This document shows, one piece after another, positions 8,477-16,460 of a stretch of 64,000 nt of DNA (position 1 is its first letter; the number at the start of each line of letters is the position of its first letter). The notes under the pieces are model-generated. The model did not search any database. It was not told the origin of the DNA and worked only from the letters and a program-made list of their open reading frames with translations. The position numbers and the translations under genes were made by a program. Source of the stretch: DASZQY01 sp035548515 (lineage in GTDB: Bacteria > Pseudomonadota > Alphaproteobacteria > Rhizobiales > Kaistiaceae); the NCBI GenBank assembly GCA_035548515.1, contig DASZSW010000018.1:62001-126000 (forward strand), given 5' to 3'.

Positions 8477-8658
8477 CGGAGGCGTTCGATCCGGAAGCGC
8501 ACGCAGACGCGATGGCCCGGGCGATCGGCCTCACCATCCTGCCGGAATGGAAGCCGGGGGTCGTCGCCAACGTGAAGGCCACCGCTGCCGCGGCAGAGCT
8601 GGTGTTGTCGTTGCCGCTCGAGGACCACGTCGAACCCGCGCCGGTGTTCGTGCCGTGA
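8473..8658 (+). CDS. atzG: AtzG-like small subunit (DUF4089)
   Basis: This 61-residue protein starts at GTG inside the end of the preceding hydrolase gene and ends inside the start of the AtzE-like gene. It has the two-helix layout of DUF4089/AtzG (HADAMARAIGLTILPEW, then VVANVKATAAAAELVLSLPL, then a short EPAPVF tail). It resembles GatC, the small partner of GatCAB. In Pseudomonas sp. ADP, AtzG is needed for AtzE to fold and assemble as a 1-carboxybiuret hydrolase. Klebsiella HpxX in oxalurate catabolism is a relative, so an oxalurate-type role is the alternative. Confidence 0.8.
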   Translation: MTEAFDPEAHADAMARAIGLTILPEWKPGVVANVKATAAAAELVLSLPLEDHVEPAPVFVP

Positions 8659-10049
8659 CGGATGCGTTGCTGCTCCAACCCGCCCATGTCATAGCGGCAG
8701 CGGTGAAAGCACGGCGCGTTTCGGCGCGCGAGGTCACGCTCTCGGCCATTGCCCACGTTGAGGCCAAGAACGCGCGGCTGCGCGCTTTCACGGACATGAC
8801 CTTCGATCGTGCACTCGCCGAGGCGGATGCTGCGGATGCGGCGATCGAGGAAGGCGACGAGCCGGCGCTTGCGGGCGTGCCCTATGGCGTCAAGAATCTG
8901 TTCGACGTCACAGGGGTCACGACCCGCGCCGGTTCCAAGATCAACCGCGACAATGTCGCTGCGGGTGCCGACGCGACGCTGGTGCAGCGCATGGGCGCTA
9001 ACGGCGCGGTACTCCTCGGCGCACTCAACATGGGTGAGTATGCCTATGACTTCACGGGCGAAAATGCGCACGACGGCAACTCGCTGAACCCGCATGATCC
9101 GACACGCATGTCGGGCGGGTCGTCCGGCGGGTCTGGCACGGCTGTCGCCGCGGGCATGGTGGCAGCGTCACTCGGCTCGGACACCAACGGCTCCATCCGC
9201 GTCCCCTCCTCCTTCTGCGGGCTGTTCGGATTGAAGCCGACGTTCGCCCGGCTGTCTCGCGCAGGCACATTCCCGTTTTGCGCCAGCCTCGACCATCTGG
9301 GCCCGATGGCCCGATCGGTAACCGATCTGGCGCTGATACTCGACGCGTTGCAGGGCGACGATCCGCTCGACCCAGCACAGGTGTCGCGGCCGCCGGTCGC
9401 GGCGATGGCCGAGGTGGATCGCGGTATCACCGGATTGCGCATCGCAGTCGCCGACGGCTACTTCCGCAATTCGGGCATGCCGGAGGCCTACGCGGCGGTA
9501 GACTATGTCGCGGCTGCGCTCAAGGTGTCGCAGACGGTGACCATCCCTGAGGCGGCCCGGGCGCGCGCGGCAGCCTATGTCATCACCACGGCGGAATCTT
9601 CGGCGCTGCATCTGTCGAGGCTGAGCACGCGGGCGGCCGACTTCGATCCGGACACGCGCGACCGGCTGCTGTCGGGCGCCATGGCCCCGGCGGCTTGGGT
9701 GATTCAGGCGCATCGGCTCCGGTCATGGTTCCGCGACGCGATGCGCGAAGTGTTCCGCGGCGTCGACGTGATTCTGGCGCCGGCGACGCCATTTCATGCG
9801 CTGCCCTCGGGCACCAAAACGGTGACACTCGACGGTGTGACGATGCCGGCGCGACCGAACATTGGGCTCTACACCCAGCCTATCAGCTTTGCGGGCCTGC
9901 CCGTGGTCGCGGTGCCGGTGTGGCTGAACGGCACTAAGCTGCCGATCGGCGTTCAGGTGATCGGCCCCGCGTGGCGGGAAGACCTGCCGCTGCGCGTCGC
10001 GCGGCACCTCGAACGGGAGGGCGTAGTCGCAGCGCCGGTAGCAGCATGA
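8655..10049 (+). CDS. atzE: AtzE-like amidase (1-carboxybiuret hydrolase family)
   Basis: This 464-residue amidase-signature enzyme has the Ser-cisSer-Lys triad: Lys in PYGVKNLFDV (about residue 80), cis-Ser in MSGGSSGGSGTAVAAG and the nucleophile Ser in GSDTNGSIRVPS. Position next to an AtzG-like partner, with a four-base overlap, identifies it as AtzE rather than GatA. AtzE removes ammonia from 1-carboxybiuret to give 1,3-dicarboxyurea, which avoids spontaneous loss to biuret. The GTG at 8655 was chosen because it overlaps the AtzG stop and matches the usual short N-terminus. HpxY (oxalurate degradation) is a close alternative. Confidence 0.8.
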   Translation: MTDALLLQPAHVIAAAVKARRVSAREVTLSAIAHVEAKNARLRAFTDMTFDRALAEADAADAAIEEGDEPALAGVPYGVKNLFDVTGVTTRAGSKINRDNVAAGADATLVQRMGANGAVLLGALNMGEYAYDFTGENAHDGNSLNPHDPTRMSGGSSGGSGTAVAAGMVAASLGSDTNGSIRVPSSFCGLFGLKPTFARLSRAGTFPFCASLDHLGPMARSVTDLALILDALQGDDPLDPAQVSRPPVAAMAEVDRGITGLRIAVADGYFRNSGMPEAYAAVDYVAAALKVSQTVTIPEAARARAAAYVITTAESSALHLSRLSTRAADFDPDTRDRLLSGAMAPAAWVIQAHRLRSWFRDAMREVFRGVDVILAPATPFHALPSGTKTVTLDGVTMPARPNIGLYTQPISFAGLPVVAVPVWLNGTKLPIGVQVIGPAWREDLPLRVARHLEREGVVAAPVAA

Positions 10050-10804
10050 GCGAGCACGCGCGCTGGGAAGGCCGAAACGAAGATAAAGACGCGTTGCGCC
10101 ACGACGTCTGGGCGCGACTGGAGACGAACGCGATCAACGTCGGCCCCGTGTGGAGCCGTATCCCGAATTTTGCCGGCGCCGACATGGCAGCATGGCAGCT
10201 GGCGCGCGTGCCCGAGTGGAAGGCCGCGCGGGTAGTAAAGTGCAACCCGGACCCGCCCCAGATACCGGTGCGGCTGCGCGCGCTCTACGACGGCAAGATC
10301 GTATACGCGCCGGTCCCGGAGCTGACACGCGGCTTTCCGTTCGTGCGCCTCGATCCCGCGACGCTATCCGCCAAGGGCACCTCCTTCGAAATCGCGGCGA
10401 CGTCGGACGGCTTCCTGACACATGGTGAGCCGGTCGAGTTCGAGGAGATGGAGGCGCTCGACTTCGTCGTGGTCGGGTGCGTTGCGGTGACGCGTGCCGG
10501 GGGGCGGACAGGCAAGGGTGGCGGCTTCGCTGATCTGGAGCTCGGAATCTTCCGCGAGCTTGGCAAGATCGGCGCCACAACACCGATCACCACTACGGTG
10601 CATTCGAGCCAGGTGGTGGATGACCGCCGCCTGCCGATGCTGCCGCACGACTCGGCGCTGAACTACATCGCGACCGAGACCGAGCTGATCGCGACGCGCA
10701 CGCCCTACCCGCAGCCCGGCGGCGTCGACTGGGATCGTGTGCAGGCCGACCAGTACGAGAACATCCCCTTCCTGAAGGCGCTCCGCGCGCGGCTCGCCCG
10801 ATGA
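10046..10804 (+). CDS. 5-formyltetrahydrofolate cyclo-ligase-family protein (MTHFSD-like)
   Basis: This 252-residue protein carries the glycine-rich loop of the 5-FCL fold (GGRTGKGGGFADLELGIFREL, near residue 155) and the N-terminal IPNFxGAxxAA and KCNPDPPQxPVR motifs seen in MTHFSD-domain proteins rather than in housekeeping cyclo-ligases. The true 5-FCL enzyme converts 5-formyl-THF to 5,10-methenyl-THF using ATP. Whether this subfamily does so is not known to me. It overlaps atzE and atzH by four bases each, so it is an integral operon member. A role in carboxy- or formyl-urea chemistry is a guess. Confidence 0.75.
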   Translation: MSEHARWEGRNEDKDALRHDVWARLETNAINVGPVWSRIPNFAGADMAAWQLARVPEWKAARVVKCNPDPPQIPVRLRALYDGKIVYAPVPELTRGFPFVRLDPATLSAKGTSFEIAATSDGFLTHGEPVEFEEMEALDFVVVGCVAVTRAGGRTGKGGGFADLELGIFRELGKIGATTPITTTVHSSQVVDDRRLPMLPHDSALNYIATETELIATRTPYPQPGGVDWDRVQADQYENIPFLKALRARLAR

Positions 10805-11193
10805 GCCTCGATATCAACATCCCAACCGTGAAGGCCGAGGTCGAGGCGGCGTTCGCCGCGTACGAGCAGGCACTGATCGGCAACGACGTCGCGACGCTGA
10901 CGCGCTTTTTCCTCGATCATCCGTCGACTATCCGATACGGCACCGCTGAGAACCTCTACGGGCCGGACGAGATCGCCGCGTTTCGTGCGGCCCGCCCGTC
11001 GGTTGGCCTGGCGCGCACGCTGGAGCGCACGGTGATCACGACGTACGGACGCGATCTCGCGGTGGCCGCGACGTTGTTCCGGCGCTCGAGCGCACCCGGC
11101 AAGGTCGGGCGGCAGATGCAGACGTGGGTGCGCACCGACGGCGGGTGGAAGGTCGCGGCGGCGCATGTGTCGGTGATCGACGAACCGCGCTAA
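10801..11193 (+). CDS. atzH: AtzH-like protein (DUF3225, NTF2-like fold)
   Basis: This 130-residue protein has the SnoaL/NTF2-like pattern of DUF3225: helix VEAAFAAYEQALIGNDVATL, a RYGTAENLYGPDEI loop, FRAARP, and strands ending in WRTDGGWKVAAAHVSVI-like sequence. In the cyanuric acid cluster of Pseudomonas sp. ADP, AtzH is reported to convert 1,3-dicarboxyurea to allophanate; HpxZ is a relative. Its ATG overlaps the stop of the MTHFSD-like gene, and its stop overlaps the convergent allophanate hydrolase stop by four bases. The last step of the route is thus encoded on the opposite strand directly after it. Confidence 0.78.
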   Translation: MSLDINIPTVKAEVEAAFAAYEQALIGNDVATLTRFFLDHPSTIRYGTAENLYGPDEIAAFRAARPSVGLARTLERTVITTYGRDLAVAATLFRRSSAPGKVGRQMQTWVRTDGGWKVAAAHVSVIDEPR

Positions 11194-12977
11194 CCGAGAG
11201 ACGCGACGTAGGCACGCCAGCCACCGAAGCTGGTGATGTCCTTCGCGCCATCCACGGCGGCGGCCTCGCAGAGGAAGCCTTTGACGCTGCTGCCGTCGGC
11301 GAGCTTCAACGTGCCGATGCCAAGCGGCGACGGGATCGTGGCGACGAACTCGCCGAAGGCGGCGGGCGGGAGCGCCCAGACCTCGGTGGCGATCGATGCA
11401 CCGCCGCTGGTGGTACGCACCAGGCCAGGCCGCGACGGCGGGCCGCCGTTGAGGGCGTAGAGCTTGTAGCTGGCCTCGGTCGCGGTAGCTTTTATAAACG
11501 TAGCGCCGCGCGCGGTCAGCTCGTGGTTGAGGCCCATGCCGGAAAGATGCGCACCGACGACCGCGATCGGAATGGCACCATCGGGAGTTGGCTTGGGCAG
11601 CGATGACGGAGGAAGCTCGCGGCCCGTTGCGCCAATCTTGACTCCCGCCTTCGCGTGAATCTCGGCAGCCATCGCAGCGAGGAGGCCGTCGCGCCCGGCG
11701 GGGGCGATCAGCGTCACGCCGGCGGCGCGGCCGTCGGTGCGGAACGGGCCGGGCACAGCGATGGCGCAGAGGTCGAGTAGATTGACGAAGTTGGTGTAGG
11801 TGCCGAGACGGCGGTTGGGCACCAGCGGATCGGCGGCGATCTGCTCGAGCGTGCAAACGTCGGGCATCGAGGGAACAACGAGCACGTCGATCGTGTCCCA
11901 CACGGTGCTCGTGCTCCGCGCTAGCTCGGCGAGACGGTACTGGTCGGCGAAGGCATCGGCGGCGGAAAGCCGGCGCGAGCCTTCGATGATCGCGCGCGTC
12001 GCGGGGTAGAGTGCCTCCGGGCGCGTCTCGATAAAATCGCGGATGGCAGCGTAGCGCTCGGCCACCCATGCGCCCTCGTAGAGGCGTTGGGCGGCCGCAT
12101 AGAATGGGCCGAGGTCTACCTGCCTGAACTTGGCACCGAAATCCGGGAACGCGGCCAGCGCGGCATCGAAGGCGGCGCGCGCGATGTCGCTGTCGAAGAT
12201 GAGGCTCGCCGCATCGGGGACGCCAATGCGCAGCACTGGCGGGCGCGTGGCAGCGCCCAGCGAGATGCGACGGGAGTACGCATCTTCCGCGTCGTAGGCC
12301 GCCGCAATTTTGGCGATGCGCCAGGCGTCGTCCACGGTCGCCGCGAAGATGGAGACGCAATCGAGCGTGCGGCAGGCGGGCACGACACCGCGAGCGGAAA
12401 GCGCGCCGCGGCTGGGTTTCAATCCAACGACGTTGTTCAGCGCTGCCGGGATGCGGCCCGACCCGGCGGTGTCGGTGCCGAGTGCAAACGACACGATGCC
12501 GCGCGCGACCGCGACCGCGGAACCGGACGACGAACCGCCGGGGACGACGGTCGGGTCTATGGCGTTGCGCGGCACCGGGTACGGTGTGCGCACACCGACG
12601 AGTCCGGCGGCGAACTGGTCGAGGTTGGTCTTGCCGATGAGGATCGCCCCGGCGGCGATCAGACGCTCCACGACCGGCGCGCTCACGGCCGGCACGTAGG
12701 CGAATTCTCGGCAGCCGGCGGTGGTCGGGATGCCAGCGACGTCGATGTTGTCCTTCGCCGCGAAGGGTACGCCCCACAACGGCATCGTTGCCGGGTCGAA
12801 TTTCGGCAATCTGCGGGCGGCTGCCTTGGCTTCAGCCTCATCGACAAGAGAGATGAAGATCCCCGGATCGTCGGCGGTCTTAAGACGGCGGTAGGCGGCG
12901 TCGACCGCAGCGGCGGGATCGGCGCCGGCCGCGTAGGCCGCGTGCAATCGCGCGATGTCGAAGTCCAAGTCCGCCAT
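11190..12977 (-). CDS. atzF: Allophanate hydrolase (AtzF-like)
   Basis: This 595-residue protein combines an amidase-signature domain (Lys in PFAAKDNIDVAG about residue 75; PGGSSSGSAVAVA; nucleophile Ser in GTDTAGSGRIPA) with a C-terminal domain of about 140 residues (VVGAHLSGMGLNHEL, YKLYALNGGPPSRPGL, CEAAAV). This is the full AtzF layout. It hydrolyses allophanate to ammonia and CO2, the end point for both biuret and dicarboxyurea. The ATG at 12977 follows GGGGACGG; longer in-frame extensions upstream look non-coding. It faces the operon 2268-11193 tail to tail, so it must have its own promoter. Confidence 0.92.
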   Translation of the reverse strand: MADLDFDIARLHAAYAAGADPAAAVDAAYRRLKTADDPGIFISLVDEAEAKAAARRLPKFDPATMPLWGVPFAAKDNIDVAGIPTTAGCREFAYVPAVSAPVVERLIAAGAILIGKTNLDQFAAGLVGVRTPYPVPRNAIDPTVVPGGSSSGSAVAVARGIVSFALGTDTAGSGRIPAALNNVVGLKPSRGALSARGVVPACRTLDCVSIFAATVDDAWRIAKIAAAYDAEDAYSRRISLGAATRPPVLRIGVPDAASLIFDSDIARAAFDAALAAFPDFGAKFRQVDLGPFYAAAQRLYEGAWVAERYAAIRDFIETRPEALYPATRAIIEGSRRLSAADAFADQYRLAELARSTSTVWDTIDVLVVPSMPDVCTLEQIAADPLVPNRRLGTYTNFVNLLDLCAIAVPGPFRTDGRAAGVTLIAPAGRDGLLAAMAAEIHAKAGVKIGATGRELPPSSLPKPTPDGAIPIAVVGAHLSGMGLNHELTARGATFIKATATEASYKLYALNGGPPSRPGLVRTTSGGASIATEVWALPPAAFGEFVATIPSPLGIGTLKLADGSSVKGFLCEAAAVDGAKDITSFGGWRAYVASLG

Positions 12978-13011
12978 GCCACCGTCCCCAGCCCAATCGC
13001 CGGGTTTGCGA

Positions 13012-13027
13012 TGCAAGGCCCGGGCCG
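13012..13027 (-). promoter_or_regulatory. Candidate sigma-54 promoter before allophanate hydrolase
   Basis: On the minus strand CGGCCCGGGCCTTGCA matches TGGCACG-N4-TTGCA with two mismatches and the correct GG-N10-GC spacing. The predicted start is about 24 nt before the ATG at 12977. The site sits in a GC-rich palindrome (GGCCCGGGCC), so a chance match is possible. Confidence 0.3.
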
Positions 13028-13175
13028 CGAACGCTAGCTGAACTGGAACCGCGGGGCTATCCGCAACGTCGGCTACGACGTGGAGCGGGCACGCGAGGGC
13101 CACCATTGGTGTCATCTCTGGAGGGTGCCGGAACAGCCAAGGTACCCGCCTGCCAACTGCGCGTCTTGGCCAGCC

Positions 13176-13229
13176 CGCCATCGAGAATGCGCACAGCAGA
13201 AGCCGCCATCGAAAATGCGCGCAGCAGAA
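13176..13229. repeat. Tandem 26-bp direct repeat, period 28 bp
   Basis: Two copies of CGCCATCGARAATGCGCRCA followed by GCAGAA lie at 13176-13201 and 13204-13229, differing at two positions. They are in the 304-bp non-coding gap between allophanate hydrolase and the small secreted protein gene. This is probably a recent slippage duplication; no function is evident. Confidence 0.7.
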
Positions 13230-13257
13230 ATGGCCGGGCGTGGAGACCCGGCCATTT
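13228..13257. terminator. Hairpin downstream of the small secreted protein gene
   Basis: AAATGGCCGGG (13228-13238) pairs perfectly with CCCGGCCATTT (13247-13257) around an 8-nt loop. It lies 25 bp after the stop of the minus-strand gene at 13282. The U-tract is only three bases, so it may be a modest intrinsic terminator or a bidirectional one protecting the allophanate hydrolase promoter region. Confidence 0.55.
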
Positions 13258-13281
13258 CCACCGACTCGCGCGAGCGCGAGA

Positions 13282-13704
13282 CTACCCGGCGGGGTGGTTC
13301 TTCTTCCACCAATCCAGGTAGGTCGTGCACCAGACCGACGTGTCGTTGTTGTAGGCGTTCGGGTTGTTGGCCACGACGTCGCAACGCTGCTGGATTTCCA
13401 GCTTCTGCGCGTCGCTGAGGGCCATCGTCGCCTCATCCGGCGTCTTCGACTGATCGAAGGCGATGTCGCCGAACGGCTTGTCCTTCAGGACATTGTCGAC
13501 GGTAAACGAGCCGGACGCACTGGTGCTCGCAGTGGTGGTCGCGTCAACAGCGGCACCTGCACCGGTGCCATCGCCAGCGCCGGCGCCAGTGGCGGTGTCG
13601 CTGCTGCCACTCAGCGTACCGGTTACGTTAGCGGCGGTGGCCGGCAGCGCGAGGGCTGCGGCAAGCGCCAGAGCGGAAATCGAAACGACGAGATGATTCT
13701 TCAC
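13282..13704 (-). CDS. Small secreted protein of unknown function
   Basis: This 140-residue protein starts at GTG six bases after TTGGAGA. An N-terminal Sec signal peptide (about residues 1-25, ending in ATAA) is followed by a low-complexity Gly/Ala/Ser/Thr/Asp linker (about 25-68). A compact C-terminal part follows with two Cys (QQRCDVVANN and SVWCTTYLDWW) that could form a disulfide. The protein is predicted to be periplasmic or extracellular. I do not recognise a named domain. It has its own RBS, a downstream hairpin and a TTTTTATACC stretch upstream that could be part of a promoter, so it seems monocistronic. Confidence 0.75.
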   Translation of the reverse strand: MKNHLVVSISALALAAALALPATAANVTGTLSGSSDTATGAGAGDGTGAGAAVDATTTASTSASGSFTVDNVLKDKPFGDIAFDQSKTPDEATMALSDAQKLEIQQRCDVVANNPNAYNNDTSVWCTTYLDWWKKNHPAG

Positions 13705-13799
13705 GGGCTGTCTCCAACGGGTTTTGTCTGCCCCCCGTTGCCAACGTCGCCCGCGTCGGCCGGTATAAAAACCGCGCGGGCAGACGATTGTTCCCGCGG

Positions 13800-15410
13800 T
13801 CAGCCGGCATCTTCCTGAATCATGTCCGCGGCTTTTTCGGCGATCATGATTGTCGGCGAATTTGTGTTGCCTGATGTGATCGTCGGCATGATGGACGCAT
13901 CGGCTATGCGCAGGCCCGAAAGCCCACGGAACCTGAGGCGTGGATCGACCACGGCCTCGGCGTCGGATCCCATGCGGCAGGTACCCACCGGGTGGAAGAT
14001 GGTCGTGCCGATGTTCCCGGCGGCCTCGGCGAGTTCCGCATCGGTTTGCAGTTCGGCGCCCGGACGGAACTCCCGCGGCGCATACGGCTCGTATGCTTTG
14101 CTTTGCAGCACTATGCGGCGCGTCAGCCGTATGGCGTCGATCGCGACCTGGCGATCGGCCGTCGTGGCCAGGTAGTTCGGCTGGATCGCCGGGGCCGCTT
14201 TTGGGTCTGGCCCCTTCAGCCGCACGTGGCCGCGGCTCTCGGGCCGCAGATTGCAGGCGGTGGCGGTGAACGCGGCGAAGGTGTGGAGGGGATCACCGAA
14301 TTTTTCCAGGCTCAGCGGCTGAACGTGGAACTCGAGGTTCGGCGTGGCGTGCTGCGGCGACGACCGGGTGAAGCCGCCCATCTGGGACGGCGCCATGGTC
14401 ATAGGGCCACGGCGGAACAGCGCGTATTGCAGCGCCATCGCGGCCTTGCCGGCGAGACTGTGGAACATCGTATTCAGCGTCTTCAGACCCGTCACCTCGA
14501 AGATCATGCGGAGTTGAAGGTGATCCTGGAGATTCTCGCCAACGCTGGGCAAAGCGTGACGCACCGCGATACCGCGCGAGGCGAGCAGCGCCGGATCGCC
14601 GATGCCGGAAAGCTGGAGCAGATGCGGCGAGTTGATCGCGCCGGCGGTGAGGATCACCTCGCGCCCGGCCCGAACGGTTTTCGTCTCACCTTCATGCTCG
14701 ACCTCGATGCCGGTAACTCTGGCGCCATCGATGACGAGACGCAGCGCCTGGGCATTGGTCCACAGCCTCAGGTTCCTGCGACCGAGCGCCGGTTTCAGGA
14801 AGCCGCGCGCAGTTGACCAGCGGCGGCCGCGCATCTGGTTTACCTCGAAATAGCCGGTGCCTTCGTTGTCGCCGCGATTGAAATCGGCGACCGGCGGGAC
14901 GCCGCGCTCAGCGGCCGCCTTCTGGAAAAGATCGAGGACATCCCAGCGCAGGCGCTGGCGATCGACGCGCCACTCGCCGCCGGAACCGTGCATTTCGTCG
15001 ACGCCGTCGCGGTGCTCGCTTTTGCGGAAATAAGGCAGCACGTCGTCCCAGCTCCAACCGGGATTGCCGAGTTGGCGCCAGTGATCGTAGTCGGCGGCCT
15101 GGCCACGCATGTAGATCATGCCGTTGATGGCGGAGGAGCCGCCAATGACGCGGCCGCGCGGATAGGCGAGCGCACGGCCGTTCAGCCCCGGCACCGGCTC
15201 GGTGCGATAGAGCCAGTCGGCGCGTGCATTGCCCATTGCATAGAGGTAGCCGACCGGGATGTGGAACCAGATCCAGTTGTCGCGGCCGCCTGCCTCAAGC
15301 AGCAGCACGGAATGGCGGCCGTTGGCGGTGAGGCGGTTCGCCAGCGTGCACCCCGCCGAACCTGCGCCGACGATGATGTAGTCGTAGCGCGCCTCGGTGG
15401 CGTCGTTCAC
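13800..15410 (-). CDS. GMC-family FAD-dependent oxidoreductase
   Basis: This 536-residue flavoprotein is of the glucose-methanol-choline family. The N-terminus has YDYIIVGAGSAGCTLANRL (ADP-binding, about residues 9-27) and an LLLEAGG acidic end. GMC signature 1 lies around GRVIGGSSAINGMIYMRG and signature 2 around TAGAINSPHLLQLSGIG. The C-terminal catalytic His is in FHPVGTCRMG, followed by NTNSPTIMIAEKAAD. No signal peptide is seen, so it is probably cytoplasmic. It would oxidise an alcohol or sugar hydroxyl. It is the last gene of the operon and overlaps the hydroxyacid dehydrogenase gene by four bases. Confidence 0.92.
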   Translation of the reverse strand: MNDATEARYDYIIVGAGSAGCTLANRLTANGRHSVLLLEAGGRDNWIWFHIPVGYLYAMGNARADWLYRTEPVPGLNGRALAYPRGRVIGGSSAINGMIYMRGQAADYDHWRQLGNPGWSWDDVLPYFRKSEHRDGVDEMHGSGGEWRVDRQRLRWDVLDLFQKAAAERGVPPVADFNRGDNEGTGYFEVNQMRGRRWSTARGFLKPALGRRNLRLWTNAQALRLVIDGARVTGIEVEHEGETKTVRAGREVILTAGAINSPHLLQLSGIGDPALLASRGIAVRHALPSVGENLQDHLQLRMIFEVTGLKTLNTMFHSLAGKAAMALQYALFRRGPMTMAPSQMGGFTRSSPQHATPNLEFHVQPLSLEKFGDPLHTFAAFTATACNLRPESRGHVRLKGPDPKAAPAIQPNYLATTADRQVAIDAIRLTRRIVLQSKAYEPYAPREFRPGAELQTDAELAEAAGNIGTTIFHPVGTCRMGSDAEAVVDPRLRFRGLSGLRIADASIMPTITSGNTNSPTIMIAEKAADMIQEDAG

Positions 15411-16444
15411 GCGACTCCCCTCAGCCCTGCGCTCGACGGGACGTTGACGAGATTGCGCAGCTTGCCATCGCGCAGGTAGAGCATCGCGGTTTCGACCGCG
15501 AGGCGGCGTGCGTCGCTGACGCTTTCCGGGCTGGACCAGGCGGCGTGGGGCGTCACGATCAGGCGGTCACCGACCATGGGGTCTTTGCGCCCACGGTAGG
15601 CGTCGGCCAGAACATCATCGTCGCGGGGCGGCTCGATCGGCAGCACATCGACGCCGGCCCCGGCGATGGTGCCGGCGCGGAGCGCCTCCACCAGCGCCGG
15701 GATATCGACGATCGCCCCCCGAGCTGTATTGATGAGAATTGCGTCGCGCTTCATTTGCGCAAGCGAGCGTGCATTGATCATATTGCGCGTCTCATCCGTC
15801 AGTGGACAGTGGATCGAGACCACATCGCTGACGGTGAGGAGCTCCTTGAGCGATTCGACGCGGTCAACGCCGACGGCGATCTCCGAGCCACGCGAGACAT
15901 ATGGATCGTAGGCCACCACATTCATGCCAAACGCCTTGGCGCGGATCGCGGTGGCGATGCCGATACGGCCGAGACCGACAATGCCGAAGACGCGGCCGCG
16001 CAGGCGCCGAACCAGTGGCGCCTTGGTGTAGTCGAAGCCGGCACGCGGATCGGCGACCAGATGCTGGTGATAGCTGACGATGCCGCGGCGAAGCGCGAGC
16101 ATCAGCCCGATGGCGTGATCGGCGACCTCGCTGGTGCCGTAGTCCGGCGTGTTGCACACGGGAAGACCAGCTTCGGCAGCGGCGGCGAGATCGATGTGAT
16201 CGAAGCCGACGCCGGCGCGCACGATGATGCGGCAGCGCTTCAGGGCGGCGACGAAGGCGCGGTCGATCAGCATCTCGTGCCACACCACGACAGCATCGCA
16301 GGCGGCCAGCGCTTCCGCGGGGATGCCATTCAACGTGCGGGCGCGGCGAATGTCCCAGTCGACGTCGCTGCCGGCGGTCTGGCGCTCAATCACGCCGTCG
16401 TCGGCGTACTGCGCGTCCGGCGTCAAAAGGCGAAAGCGGGCCAT
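15407..16444 (-). CDS. D-isomer-specific 2-hydroxyacid dehydrogenase (NAD-binding)
   Basis: This 345-residue dehydrogenase has a catalytic-domain motif RAGVGFDHIDL, the Rossmann motif GLGRIG (about residue 160), the Arg in NTARGAIVD and the catalytic His in TPHAAWSS. This set is typical of C-terminal binding protein/phosphoglycerate-dehydrogenase-like enzymes that interconvert 2-hydroxy and 2-oxo acids with NAD(P)H. The ATG at 16444 follows AAAGGTGA by seven bases. A 16-bp gap separates it from the amidohydrolase gene. In this operon it probably acts on a sugar-derived hydroxyacid (inference). Confidence 0.9.
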   Translation of the reverse strand: MARFRLLTPDAQYADDGVIERQTAGSDVDWDIRRARTLNGIPAEALAACDAVVVWHEMLIDRAFVAALKRCRIIVRAGVGFDHIDLAAAAEAGLPVCNTPDYGTSEVADHAIGLMLALRRGIVSYHQHLVADPRAGFDYTKAPLVRRLRGRVFGIVGLGRIGIATAIRAKAFGMNVVAYDPYVSRGSEIAVGVDRVESLKELLTVSDVVSIHCPLTDETRNMINARSLAQMKRDAILINTARGAIVDIPALVEALRAGTIAGAGVDVLPIEPPRDDDVLADAYRGRKDPMVGDRLIVTPHAAWSSPESVSDARRLAVETAMLYLRDGKLRNLVNVPSSAGLRGVA

Positions 16445-16460
16445 GGGCGTGGTCACCTTT

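Noticed and set aside
10705..12777. A 690-codon minus-strand frame overlapping the allophanate hydrolase and atzH-like genes
   Set aside because: It is Arg-rich without motifs and runs over two well-supported genes in another frame.
13228..13257. Hairpin considered as an attachment site or transposon end
   Set aside because: There is no duplicated target, integrase or transposase nearby; its position after a stop codon fits a terminator.
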